This document shows, one piece after another, positions 1-7,539 of a stretch of 16,232 nucleotides of DNA. The notes beneath the pieces were generated by a model, which saw nothing but the letters and a program-made list of their open reading frames with translations, did no database searches and was not told the origin of the DNA. Each line of letters opens with the position of its first letter. Within the stretch, counting starts at the first letter, position 1. The stretch comes from RGZA01 sp964568585. GTDB lineage: Bacteria; Pseudomonadota; Alphaproteobacteria; UBA9219; RGZA01. Where the stretch lies: positions 1 to 16,232 of the forward strand of contig CAZMQI010000043.1 in the NCBI GenBank assembly GCA_964568585.1, written 5' to 3'. The translations under genes were made by a program, and so were the position numbers.

Positions 1-1708
1 TGGCCAACTCATCATTAGGGGCAACCATAACCGCATCATAGCGTTCTGCAAAGCGTTTCACGGCTTCCACAGTGTTTTCGCCACTGTAATGGGTCACGTA
101 ACCTGTCAATTCGGGCTGGTGCTGGGGCGAAGCCATAAGGCACCATTCAAATCGGATCATCGTATTTTCAAGTCCATTGCCATTCGTGCCAAGCAATGCA
201 ACTTTTCCTTGCGGCGGCATTTTTGCAAAAATAGCATGTGCGTAATCACGTGTTTCCTGAATGGATGCCATGGGCTTTGCCAACATATTTAATCCGATTA
301 TTCCAAGTGTGAGGACAGGAACGGCCAATACCAGCAGCGAGCCAATGCCGCGCAGCAGCAAATAATTCTCCTCATATCGCGGGCGCACAAATTGCGCGAC
401 GCGTATAATCAAAATCATCACCGCCGCGCATTGCAATTGCGACATGTAACGGAAGAACGATGCGGCGGTTGTGATTTCCCATTCCGAAAAACGGCTACCG
501 ATATAAGCAAGCGTTAGGAATGCCCAATGCCCCAGCGCCACAAGCGCAAAGCTCATGACGAGTTGGCTAAGCGGTGTTCGCGGCTTGAATGCGGAAACCG
601 CACCCCAGCCAATCAATCCAAACAGAATGGCAAAAAAGCCGATTTTATCAAACGCGACCAGCCCCATGGCATTAAGCAGTTTCGGTAAAAACCACCATTG
701 CCAGTCATGGAGCGGCTTAAAAGTGAAGGCAAGGCCCGCCAGATGCTGCGATTTATAATATTCCCAAAATCCATTGATGATGAGTGCAGGAAGGATACCA
801 AGCAGCAGCCACTTCAGCACATGCAGTTTTCGTGTCGCCGTTGTAATCCATAAACTGCCAACGATAAGTGCCAGCATGAATATGTTCGATTGTTTGATTT
901 CTACGAACACGATGGATAGCAGCGCAAAGCTGAAAATCAATCCACGTTCAGGCTTTTGGCAATATTCCCAACCGACATATAATAATAAAGCAACCAACAC
1001 TGCGGTTGTGTACTCAGCGTATGCGCTGAACAATAACGTGATATCCAGCGCGGGATTAATGAGTGTAATGGATAGCAAGATGACAACGAATAACCGAACC
1101 TTTTGCCATTTGTCTTTTTCATCAGGGTTTATTTTTTGGCCTAAAAACGCAGCGAATAATACCAGCAGGAATAAATTGAGCAGCGGGCCAACTACTTCCA
1201 CAAACTGGCCGACAATCCATCCTACCGATGCAATCAACAAGCTGTATCCATACGGGTATGCTGGCCATGCGGAATAGGCCACAGGGCCGCCAAGCCCAGG
1301 AAAGCGGCCATATTGAAACAGGAAATGTGCATTAGGCAGCCAATGCGACATATCATCCCATTCACGCACGGGGTAATCGCACAGGCCATACAATAGCGGT
1401 AGTAACACCACTAATCCGACTAGAAACCCAAGCGGCAATGCTTTGGTGATAATGCGTTCTTTAGAGAACATCAAAAGCCCGGCGATAAACAGAATGATAA
1501 GAAATGCAATCATTCCGCCGCCTGCCATCCAAGGCGCGAGCGCCAGCATGAGCACAATACAAATTGCCCAGCCATAGAATGGATTCAATGCAGGCGCGTT
1601 TTCAGATATACCAACCCATTTGGCAAAGCGTGCCCCAACCATCCCGAAGCTGAGGAAGATCAAAATGCACGCAAAGATGATTTTGAAATTATGAACTACG
1701 CTATCCAT
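1..1708 (-). CDS. Putative GT-C fold glycosyltransferase, polytopic membrane protein (3' end beyond window)
   Basis: The minus-strand frame is open from an ATG at 1708 to the left edge, so at least 569 residues are present and the C-terminus is missing. A TAG (the lptG stop) lies in frame just upstream, so no earlier start is possible. The protein is mostly hydrophobic, with roughly a dozen membrane segments. The first long loop contains EWDDMSHW (W117, D118, D119) and then AYPYGYSLLIA at about 150-160. This resembles the acidic first loop and the 'PPLYPLLL'-type motif of GT-C lipid-linked-sugar glycosyltransferases of the ArnT/PMT/RgtA kind. The last ~90 visible residues are soluble, probably periplasmic. 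It begins 6 bp after lptG and is likely in the same operon, which fits an envelope glycan role. The family is inferred from topology and motifs; donor and acceptor cannot be told. A different polytopic envelope enzyme remains possible. Confidence 0.7.
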   Translation of the reverse strand, partial: MDSVVHNFKIIFACILIFLSFGMVGARFAKWVGISENAPALNPFYGWAICIVLMLALAPWMAGGGMIAFLIILFIAGLLMFSKERIITKALPLGFLVGLVVLLPLLYGLCDYPVREWDDMSHWLPNAHFLFQYGRFPGLGGPVAYSAWPAYPYGYSLLIASVGWIVGQFVEVVGPLLNLFLLVLFAAFLGQKINPDEKDKWQKVRLFVVILLSITLINPALDITLLFSAYAEYTTAVLVALLLYVGWEYCQKPERGLIFSFALLSIVFVEIKQSNIFMLALIVGSLWITTATRKLHVLKWLLLGILPALIINGFWEYYKSQHLAGLAFTFKPLHDWQWWFLPKLLNAMGLVAFDKIGFFAILFGLIGWGAVSAFKPRTPLSQLVMSFALVALGHWAFLTLAYIGSRFSEWEITTAASFFRYMSQLQCAAVMILIIRVAQFVRPRYEENYLLLRGIGSLLVLAVPVLTLGIIGLNMLAKPMASIQETRDYAHAIFAKMPPQGKVALLGTNGNGLENTMIRFEWCLMASPQHQPELTGYVTHYSGENTVEAVKRFAERYDAVMVAPNDELA

Positions 1709-1714
1709 GTGCGT

Positions 1715-2797
1715 CTAACCGTCTTCAAGATGGAGGAGGGCAGTCGCCGCCGCGCTGAGCGCAATCAGCGGTACTGCAAATGCCGCCAGAAGTGTTGGAA
1801 GATTTTGGTTCGCGCCAAGCGTGTAGACCACATCATTAAATCCAAAGGCGAAGCTGCCAACCCAAAGTCCGGCTAATGCCGTTACGAACGCACCACCTTG
1901 ACGCGCCATGCCAAGCGAAAAACATGCCGCAAAAAACACCATCGCGCATAGGAATACAGGCTGTGCCAGCAATGAATAATACAGCATACGGTGACGTGTG
2001 CCGGGGAAGCCCGTCGCTTCTAATGATGTAATAAAGCTTGGCAATTCCCAGAATGAAATTGCGTTCGGGCTCGACATGCTTTCCTGTATTTTTTCAATGG
2101 TCAGTTCGGTTGGCAGGTTATACGTCGTTAATTTCTGCGGCGGTTTATTCTTCCAGTTATACCAGCCATCGGTAATTTTCCAATTGCCCTTTTGCAGCAC
2201 TGCTTGTTCTGCATCAATGCGGCCAAGATATGTATTTTCTTTATCATAGATGAATGCAATCAGCGGTTTGATGGTCAGTGGTTCAAGTGTAACAGCGTCC
2301 GCATGTAGCAAGAAATTACCATCTGCATTTTTTTGGCGAAGCCACAAGCCAGCCGATGATAAATCCAGCAATGCGCTACGGTCGATATACCGTTCTTCCA
2401 ATTCCTGATAGGATTTTTTCATCAATGCGCCAAGCGGGTTGATCACGCACAGATACCCAACGCTTAACGCAAAGGTACATAGCAGAACGGGAAACAAAAA
2501 CTGCCATACCGAAACACCAATCGCACGCACGATAATCAATTCCTGCGTGCGCGTTAGGCGCCATAGCGTGAGCATTGATGCGAATAATGCAATGAATGGC
2601 AGTATTTTCTGGCCAATATCAGGTAAATTCAAAAATGCCATCGTCAAAATAACGCCATAAGTCACATCCGGCTTCGCGCTAGTGCGGCGAATAAGCTCAA
2701 TCGCATCGAAAATAAACACAACGCTTAGCAAGCCAACCAGAATAACAAAAAACCATTTCAGATATTGCTTGGCAATATAAACGGGAAGGATAGGCAT
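1715..2797 (-). CDS. lptG: LptG, LPS export ABC transporter permease
   Basis: This 360-residue inner-membrane permease pairs with LptF and the LptB ATPase to extract lipopolysaccharide and push it onto the LptC-LptA bridge. The layout is that of the family: three N-terminal membrane helices (about 13-33, 61-79, 98-119), a periplasmic beta-jellyroll-type domain (about 125-265), and three C-terminal helices (about 272-296, 302-321, 333-354). The segment TRTQELIIVRAIG (82-94) is the cytoplasmic coupling helix that contacts LptB. It starts 3 bp after the lptF stop, with a strong Shine-Dalgarno GGAAGGA inside the end of lptF and 6 nt before the ATG. It is assigned LptG and not LptF by its N-terminus and its downstream position in the pair. 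The two paralogues are similar, but gene order and sequence agree. Confidence 0.93.
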   Translation of the reverse strand: MPILPVYIAKQYLKWFFVILVGLLSVVFIFDAIELIRRTSAKPDVTYGVILTMAFLNLPDIGQKILPFIALFASMLTLWRLTRTQELIIVRAIGVSVWQFLFPVLLCTFALSVGYLCVINPLGALMKKSYQELEERYIDRSALLDLSSAGLWLRQKNADGNFLLHADAVTLEPLTIKPLIAFIYDKENTYLGRIDAEQAVLQKGNWKITDGWYNWKNKPPQKLTTYNLPTELTIEKIQESMSSPNAISFWELPSFITSLEATGFPGTRHRMLYYSLLAQPVFLCAMVFFAACFSLGMARQGGAFVTALAGLWVGSFAFGFNDVVYTLGANQNLPTLLAAFAVPLIALSAAATALLHLEDG

Positions 2798-2800
2798 CGG

Positions 2801-3919
2801 TTATCCTTCCATTGAAACTGGTTTAAGGGCAGGGCGCGTCACCTTGTCCTGCATCAATCGGTGCAGCGCAATCGGCAATGGCACCAGAGCGATGAGATAT
2901 AATCCGACAACAAACCATGTATGCTTGGCAATCATGTTCACGACAGACAGCATCGCGGCTTCCAGAACAATGACGGTTGTCGCTGCTAAGATGATTTTTA
3001 GTGTGATGCCGCGTCTATCAAAGCTGCCTGTCAAAATGAACATGCAGGAAATGAGGACAAAGGTGATGGCCAGGAATGGCATTGTTAGCCGCATGTGGAA
3101 CTCAGCCAGAAACCGCATGACGGTTTGCTGGCTTGCATCTATTCCCGTGGGATTGAGCAATTCATCCATCATGCGTTCACGAGGTTCACGCCACCTTGAG
3201 CTGAAATTGTCGTCCAGTGCACCTAAATCGACCATATAACTATCAAAGCTCAGCTGTGACAGGTTGCCGGTTTTGCGGTCTACATCCTGTCTTACGCCGT
3301 GTTTTACTAATACTTGCGGGCCATGTGCGCCGTGTATCAATTCGCCGGATTCAGACATGATGGTGACCGGCTTTTCCGGCTTGCGCGTATCATGAATAAG
3401 GATGCCGAGCATCTGTCCTTCATGGCCGCGTTCATGGGCGTAGAATGTCAGTCCTTCTTTTATGTCATTAAAACTTCCGGTGCGTAGCAACAGTACCGAA
3501 TGGTCATCACGGATCTGATATTGCAATCTCACCAATTCGTGGTTCGCGATGGGCGCGATATAAGTTGAAAGTGCGTAGCCGATGAGGGCAACCACAACAC
3601 CGACATATAATGCAGGCATCGTCAGCGCTATCGGCCCCATGCCGCTTGCCTGCATGACTACCAATTCACTTTCCATAATCATGCGGTGATAGACAAACAA
3701 CGCGCCGACCATCAGGCTGAGCGGAAGCACCAAGGGTAGGAAGGTCGGCAAGATAAGCAGCATCAATTTAATGAACGACCACAGCGTGCCTCCATTATTA
3801 ATGACCAAAGCCAATAACTTAATCGACTGCGAAAACCAGATAACAATGGTCAACGCCAGGCACGAAAACAGTACCGAGAGTAAGATTTGCCTGAAAAGAT
3901 AAAAGCTAACGCGATTCAT
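2801..3919 (-). CDS. lptF: LptF, LPS export ABC transporter permease
   Basis: This is the 372-residue partner permease of LptG in the LptB2FG lipopolysaccharide exporter of the inner membrane. N-terminal helices lie at about 10-33, 50-75 and 98-122. The coupling-helix segment ESELVVMQASGMG is at 83-95. A periplasmic jellyroll-type domain follows (about 125-270), then three C-terminal helices (about 277-298, 305-328, 334-352). The frame can be extended to an ATG at 4033, but that adds 38 polar residues unlike any LptF N-terminus and would run over the pepA start and both promoters. The ATG at 3919 (MNRVSFYLFRQ) gives the normal family start and length. No strong Shine-Dalgarno precedes it. The gene is divergent from pepA and is followed 3 bp later by lptG. 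Confidence 0.93.
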   Translation of the reverse strand: MNRVSFYLFRQILLSVLFSCLALTIVIWFSQSIKLLALVINNGGTLWSFIKLMLLILPTFLPLVLPLSLMVGALFVYHRMIMESELVVMQASGMGPIALTMPALYVGVVVALIGYALSTYIAPIANHELVRLQYQIRDDHSVLLLRTGSFNDIKEGLTFYAHERGHEGQMLGILIHDTRKPEKPVTIMSESGELIHGAHGPQVLVKHGVRQDVDRKTGNLSQLSFDSYMVDLGALDDNFSSRWREPRERMMDELLNPTGIDASQQTVMRFLAEFHMRLTMPFLAITFVLISCMFILTGSFDRRGITLKIILAATTVIVLEAAMLSVVNMIAKHTWFVVGLYLIALVPLPIALHRLMQDKVTRPALKPVSMEG

Positions 3920-3929
3920 GAAGGGTAAC

Positions 3930-3957
3930 TTGCAAGCAGTGAATGTTGCTTTATATT
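3930..3957 (+). promoter_or_regulatory. Probable pepA-holC promoter
   Basis: On the plus strand TTGCAA (3930-3935) and TATATT (3952-3957) are separated by 16 bp. Its -10 shares bases 3952-3955 with the divergent lptF -10, so the two promoters probably cannot be melted at the same time. Confidence 0.45.
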
Positions 3958-3979
3958 CTTTATTGCAGGAAAAGTCCAA
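3950..3979 (-). promoter_or_regulatory. Probable lptF-lptG promoter
   Basis: On the minus strand TTGGAC (3979-3974) and TATAAA (3955-3950) are separated by 18 bp, a good sigma-70-type arrangement. The -10 lies 30 bp before the chosen lptF ATG, giving a short leader. Its -10 overlaps the pepA -10 on the other strand. This is sequence reading only. Confidence 0.5.
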
Positions 3980-4012
3980 ACTGCTTCTTTTACTCTTCAC
4001 TAAGGTATTTTC

Positions 4013-5509
4013 ATGAAAATTTCGTTTTCGCAAGAACGCTTACCCGCCAACGCTTGCCTTGTTTTAGCCGTTACAGAGGGGCCTGAATGGGGCGCCGTAG
4101 GCAAATCGCTCAATAAGAAAAGTGATGGCCAATTGGCAACCTTAGCCAAAAAGCACCAGTTCAGCGGAAAGAAGGGTGAAGTCTTAACATTGCTCTCGCC
4201 AACGGGACTGTCCATCGACCGTCTGGTGCTCATCGGTCTTGGCGATGAAAAAGGTTTAACCGAACAGCGCATCGTCGAAGCGGGTGGTACGGGGCTTGCG
4301 TCCGTTCCAGTGACCAAGCTTGATGAAGTATATGGCGCGATTGATGTTGGTGGCAAAGCCAGCGTGGATGCCTCTGCACAATTCGCACAGGGCTTTTTGC
4401 TGCGCTCCTACCGTTTTGATAAATACTTCACTAAAACACCACAAGACAAACTGCCGATTTTGAAAAAATTCACAGTATTGGTGGATGATGCAAAAAAATC
4501 GCAAAAAGCCTTTGCGCGTTATGATGCTGTTGCCAAAGGCGTATTTCTTGCGCGCAACCTAGTCAGCGAACCTGCGAATGTGATTTATCCTGAAAGCTAT
4601 GCTGCGGAAGTTGTGAAATTAAAAACGCTTGGCGTAAAAGTAGACGTGCTGGGCATTAAAGAACTCACCAAGCTTGGTATGGGTTCATTGCTTGGCGTTG
4701 GTCAAGGTAGCGTGAAGGATTCCCGCGTGGTGGTGATGCACTATAAGGGTAATCCAACCGCGAAGGATAAACGCCCCGTAGCGTTTGTTGGTAAAGGCGT
4801 AACATTCGATACAGGCGGTATTTCATTAAAGCCAGCTGGTGGCATGGAAGATATGAAATATGATATGGCGGGTTCGGCAGCTGTAGTTGGCACCATCACT
4901 GCGCTTGCAACGCGCAAGGCGAAGGTGAACGCAGTTGGCGTCATTGGCCTAGTTGAAAATATGCCCGGTGGTAATGCACAGCGCCCCGGCGATGTCGTGA
5001 CCAGCATGTCCGGCCAAACCATCGAAGTCATCAATACCGACGCCGAAGGTCGTTTGGTATTATGCGATTTGCTGACCTACACGCAGGAAAAATTAAAGCC
5101 GCGTTTCATGATTAATCTTGCAACGCTAACGGGTGCTATTGTTATGGCACTTGGCAATGAACATGCGGGTCTCTTTAGCAATAATGATGAATTGTCGCAG
5201 CAATTGCTTGCCGCTGGTCTATCGGTTGAAGAAAAGCTGTGGCGTTTCCCAATGACCGATGTCTATGACAAGCAATTGAACAGCGACATCGCCGATATGA
5301 AGAATTCATCGAATGAACGGGTTCCTGGCAGCATTTACGGCGCGCAATTCCTTGCCCGTTTTGTTGATAAGAAAGTGCCATGGGCGCATCTTGATATCGC
5401 AGGTATGGCGTGGACAAAGCGCGATTTGCCAGCATGCCCCAAGGGCGCAACGGCCTATGGCGTGCGTTTGCTTGAAAAGCTGGTTGCCGAAAATTACGAA
5501 GGTAAATAG
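4013..5509 (+). CDS. pepA: Leucyl aminopeptidase PepA (M17 family)
   Basis: This cytosolic two-metal aminopeptidase of 498 residues (E. coli PepA is about 503) removes N-terminal residues, preferring leucine. The N-terminal domain spans about 1-160 and the catalytic domain about 170-498. All expected active-site residues are visible: the metal ligands K261 and D266 (GKGVTFDTGG), D284 (YDMAG), and D343 and E345 in the M17 signature NTDAEGRL (341-348). K273 and R347 correspond to the two catalytic residues. The ATG is preceded by TAAGG with 7 nt spacing. The gene is divergent from lptF and followed by holC after 8 bp, a common proteobacterial pairing. Some PepA proteins also bind DNA in recombination or transcription control; nothing here tests that. 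Confidence 0.97.
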   Translation: MKISFSQERLPANACLVLAVTEGPEWGAVGKSLNKKSDGQLATLAKKHQFSGKKGEVLTLLSPTGLSIDRLVLIGLGDEKGLTEQRIVEAGGTGLASVPVTKLDEVYGAIDVGGKASVDASAQFAQGFLLRSYRFDKYFTKTPQDKLPILKKFTVLVDDAKKSQKAFARYDAVAKGVFLARNLVSEPANVIYPESYAAEVVKLKTLGVKVDVLGIKELTKLGMGSLLGVGQGSVKDSRVVVMHYKGNPTAKDKRPVAFVGKGVTFDTGGISLKPAGGMEDMKYDMAGSAAVVGTITALATRKAKVNAVGVIGLVENMPGGNAQRPGDVVTSMSGQTIEVINTDAEGRLVLCDLLTYTQEKLKPRFMINLATLTGAIVMALGNEHAGLFSNNDELSQQLLAAGLSVEEKLWRFPMTDVYDKQLNSDIADMKNSSNERVPGSIYGAQFLARFVDKKVPWAHLDIAGMAWTKRDLPACPKGATAYGVRLLEKLVAENYEGK

Positions 5510-5517
5510 TCCGGCAA

Positions 5518-5964
5518 ATGACCGAGATCCGCTTTTATCACCTTAGCCAGATAAGCTTGGCCCAGGCTTTGCCAGAATTACTGGAAAAGGTGATGGAACG
5601 CGGCTGGCGCGCCGTGGTTATGGCATCGTCCCCCGAACGGGTGGAAGCGCTTACGCAAACACTATGGACATATAACGAACGTGGCTTCCTTCCGCATGGG
5701 AATGCCAAGGACGGCAATGCAGAGTTGCAACCCATCTGGCTTACGCCAAAGGATGAAAACCCCAATAAAGCGAATGTGCTGATGCTGACCGAAAATGTGT
5801 CATCTGAAAACTTGGCATCCTATGAACTGGTCTGTCAGCTATTCGATGAACAGGATGATGGCGCGGTCGAAGCTGCACGTGCGCGTTGGCAGGAATATAA
5901 AGGGCAGGGGCATGCGTTGACCTATTGGCAGCAAAGCGAAACCGGCTGGCAAAAACGCGCCTAA
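5518..5964 (+). CDS. holC: DNA polymerase III subunit chi (HolC)
   Basis: This is a 148-residue protein of the HolC family, the chi subunit that links the clamp-loader complex to single-strand-binding protein. Family features are the N-terminal TEIRFYHL strand, the helix LPELLEKVMERGWRAVVMA, and LWTYNERGFLPHG (about 49-61), where the chi fold has its conserved Trp and the 'FLPHG' turn. The C-terminal part has the usual ELVCQLFDEQD helix and a terminal W-x-Q region. The start lies 8 bp after the pepA stop with no strong ribosome site of its own, so translation is probably coupled to pepA. Its TAA stop overlaps the stop of the convergent gene at 5961-6539 by 4 bp. Confidence 0.93.
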   Translation: MTEIRFYHLSQISLAQALPELLEKVMERGWRAVVMASSPERVEALTQTLWTYNERGFLPHGNAKDGNAELQPIWLTPKDENPNKANVLMLTENVSSENLASYELVCQLFDEQDDGAVEAARARWQEYKGQGHALTYWQQSETGWQKRA

Positions 5965-6539
5965 GTCTTGGCTAATTGCCTGCGGCGGATGAGCAGGAAC
6001 ACACACATCATCCCGTTAATGACAATCATCGCATAAGGAAACAGCGTGTTCGTTACGCTATAGCTTTCCATCGCCAGAAGTGATGCGACGTGTTTGGGTA
6101 ACAGCATGAAATATGCAAACGCATTCTCATCATGCGGCGTGTTCCATGATTTTCGCACCGTCGGGCCATAGCCCAGCACATCCATAAGCGTGACAAGGAT
6201 CACCGAATACAACGGGTCCTTTGCAATCATCCATAACGGTATAGCGGCCAGACAGCCAATCAAATACAGCCAGTCACTGCGCGTGATATTTTTATCGGCG
6301 TATTTGAAGGATTGCCATACGATGAAGATATTACAAAGCAGTGTGAAGCCAGTTGCCCATCCACCTGCGCCTGCATCGCTCACTGCTTGGCCAGCAAAGA
6401 CGACGGCGGTTGGAATAGTCCAGATAATCCACGAAAACAGATGTGGTTTGGTTTTGCCTTTATGCACCGTCAGCATGTAGGGAACAGCGGATGCAATTAC
6501 CAGCACGAGGCTGAGATAGCCGAAGAGTTCTTTATCCAT
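5961..6539 (-). CDS. PQ-loop/SWEET-like seven-segment membrane protein
   Basis: This 192-residue protein is almost entirely membrane embedded, with about seven hydrophobic segments (5-22, 33-51, 60-78, 89-104, 108-127, 138-156, 164-184). The first three-helix unit has AVPYMLTVHKGKTKPHLFSW, the proline-centred pattern of SemiSWEET/PQ-loop sugar transporters. The second unit (about 108-184) repeats it with GYGPTVRKSWNTPHDENAF. Helix 4 would be the linker, giving the 3-1-3 plan of full SWEETs, whereas typical bacterial SemiSWEETs have one unit of about 90 residues. The gene follows the MltG-like gene after 4 bp and is probably last in that operon. A role in moving a small sugar or metabolite is inferred from the fold only; the substrate is unknown. 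Its TAG overlaps the holC TAA. Confidence 0.6.
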   Translation of the reverse strand: MDKELFGYLSLVLVIASAVPYMLTVHKGKTKPHLFSWIIWTIPTAVVFAGQAVSDAGAGGWATGFTLLCNIFIVWQSFKYADKNITRSDWLYLIGCLAAIPLWMIAKDPLYSVILVTLMDVLGYGPTVRKSWNTPHDENAFAYFMLLPKHVASLLAMESYSVTNTLFPYAMIVINGMMCVFLLIRRRQLAKT

Positions 6540-6543
6540 CGGC

Positions 6544-7509
6544 TTACTTATTCACTTTATGCCAATTCGCGACGTTGCGATTGTGTTCTTCCAGCGTTTC
6601 AGCAAACGCATGGCCACCTGACCCATCCGCTACGAAATAAAAATAGGCATTCCGTTCCGGTATTGCGGCTGCCATCAACGCAGCTTTGCCGGGACATGCA
6701 ATGGGGCCTGGCGGCAGTGCCGGAATCACATAGGTATTGTAAGCGGTTGGGGTACGTAAATCATTTGCAGTCAATAACCGGCCAAGGGGCGTGCGTCCCA
6801 ATGTAATACCATAGGTCACGGTCGGGTCGGATTGCAGCATCATATTTTTACGAAGGCGGTTGACGAATACGCCCGCCACGCGTCGGCGTTCTGCCGCAAT
6901 ACCCGTTTCCTTTTCAACTATAGAAGCAAGGGTCAGTAATTCCTGTGGTGATGTAAGCGGTATCTCGCTGTCACGTTGTGCCCAAGTCTGCAACAATGTT
7001 TCCGACATCGCCTTTTGCATTTCTTTGATCTTGGCGTTGCGGTCATCACCCAGCGTATATTGATACGTATCCGGCATCATTGAGCCTTCGGCTGGCAATG
7101 TGGTGATGGTACCCGTCATTGCAGTTTCCGCATTTAAAATCTGCACAATTTCCATTGCTGTGCGGCCTTCCGGAACCGTGAATTTGCGTTTCACGATATC
7201 GCCTTTTGCCATTTTCGAAATGGTTTCGGCTAAGGTCATCTTTGGGCCAAATGCATATTCACCCGCCTGTAATTCAGGATGGTTTTGTAGAAAATATTGG
7301 ATACGGAACAGCAGCGTCGATTTAATCACGCCTTCCTGTTCGAGTTTTTGGGCAATAGTGCTTGCGCCAGAACCGCGTGCAATCAGTACAGTTTTAGGTT
7401 CCGTAAGTAGGCTAGGTTGCTGTAATTGAAAAAACAGATACGCACCACTGCCGCCAAGCAGGATGATGATTAGGAATGCAACGGAAAGGCAGCCATACAA
7501 GAATCTCAT
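6544..7509 (-). CDS. mltG: MltG-like endolytic murein transglycosylase (YceG family)
   Basis: This is a 321-residue, single-pass inner-membrane enzyme with an N-terminal anchor (about 3-28) and a periplasmic domain. MltG cleaves nascent glycan strands and so sets the end of peptidoglycan polymerisation. A LysM-like subdomain occupies about 40-110 (GSGASTIAQKLEQEGVI). The YceG catalytic core holds LASIVEKETG (194-203), with E199 the likely catalytic acid by alignment with the family, and then VFVNRLRKNMMLQSDPTVTYG-type sequence (214-234) and AYNTYVIPALPPGPI (256-270). The start ATG lies 9 bp after the epimerase stop and has no recognisable Shine-Dalgarno; an AT-only inverted repeat sits directly before it. 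MltG is more often found beside fabF, pabC or tmk, so sitting with nucleotide-sugar genes is unusual. Whether another mltG exists in the genome cannot be seen. Confidence 0.93.
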   Translation of the reverse strand: MRFLYGCLSVAFLIIILLGGSGAYLFFQLQQPSLLTEPKTVLIARGSGASTIAQKLEQEGVIKSTLLFRIQYFLQNHPELQAGEYAFGPKMTLAETISKMAKGDIVKRKFTVPEGRTAMEIVQILNAETAMTGTITTLPAEGSMMPDTYQYTLGDDRNAKIKEMQKAMSETLLQTWAQRDSEIPLTSPQELLTLASIVEKETGIAAERRRVAGVFVNRLRKNMMLQSDPTVTYGITLGRTPLGRLLTANDLRTPTAYNTYVIPALPPGPIACPGKAALMAAAIPERNAYFYFVADGSGGHAFAETLEEHNRNVANWHKVNK

Positions 7510-7513
7510 ACGT

Positions 7514-7539
7514 AAAAATTATATCTTATTATAATTTTT
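7514..7539. repeat. Perfect AT-only inverted repeat before mltG
   Basis: AAAAATTATA (7514-7523) and TATAATTTTT (7530-7539) are perfect 10-bp inverted arms around the loop TCTTAT. It covers the last codons of the epimerase gene and ends 4 bp before the mltG ATG (read on the minus strand). The minus strand contains TATAAT twice here. The stem has no G or C, so a rho-independent terminator is unlikely. Confidence 0.6.

Noticed and set aside
774..1277. Plus-strand open frame of 167 codons
   Set aside because: It is antisense to the GT-C-like membrane gene, which is open across the whole region and has consistent membrane topology.
3920..4033. N-terminal extension of lptF to an ATG at 4033
   Set aside because: The extra 38 residues are polar and unlike LptF, and they would overlap the pepA start and both promoter candidates. 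The ATG at 3919 gives the normal family start.
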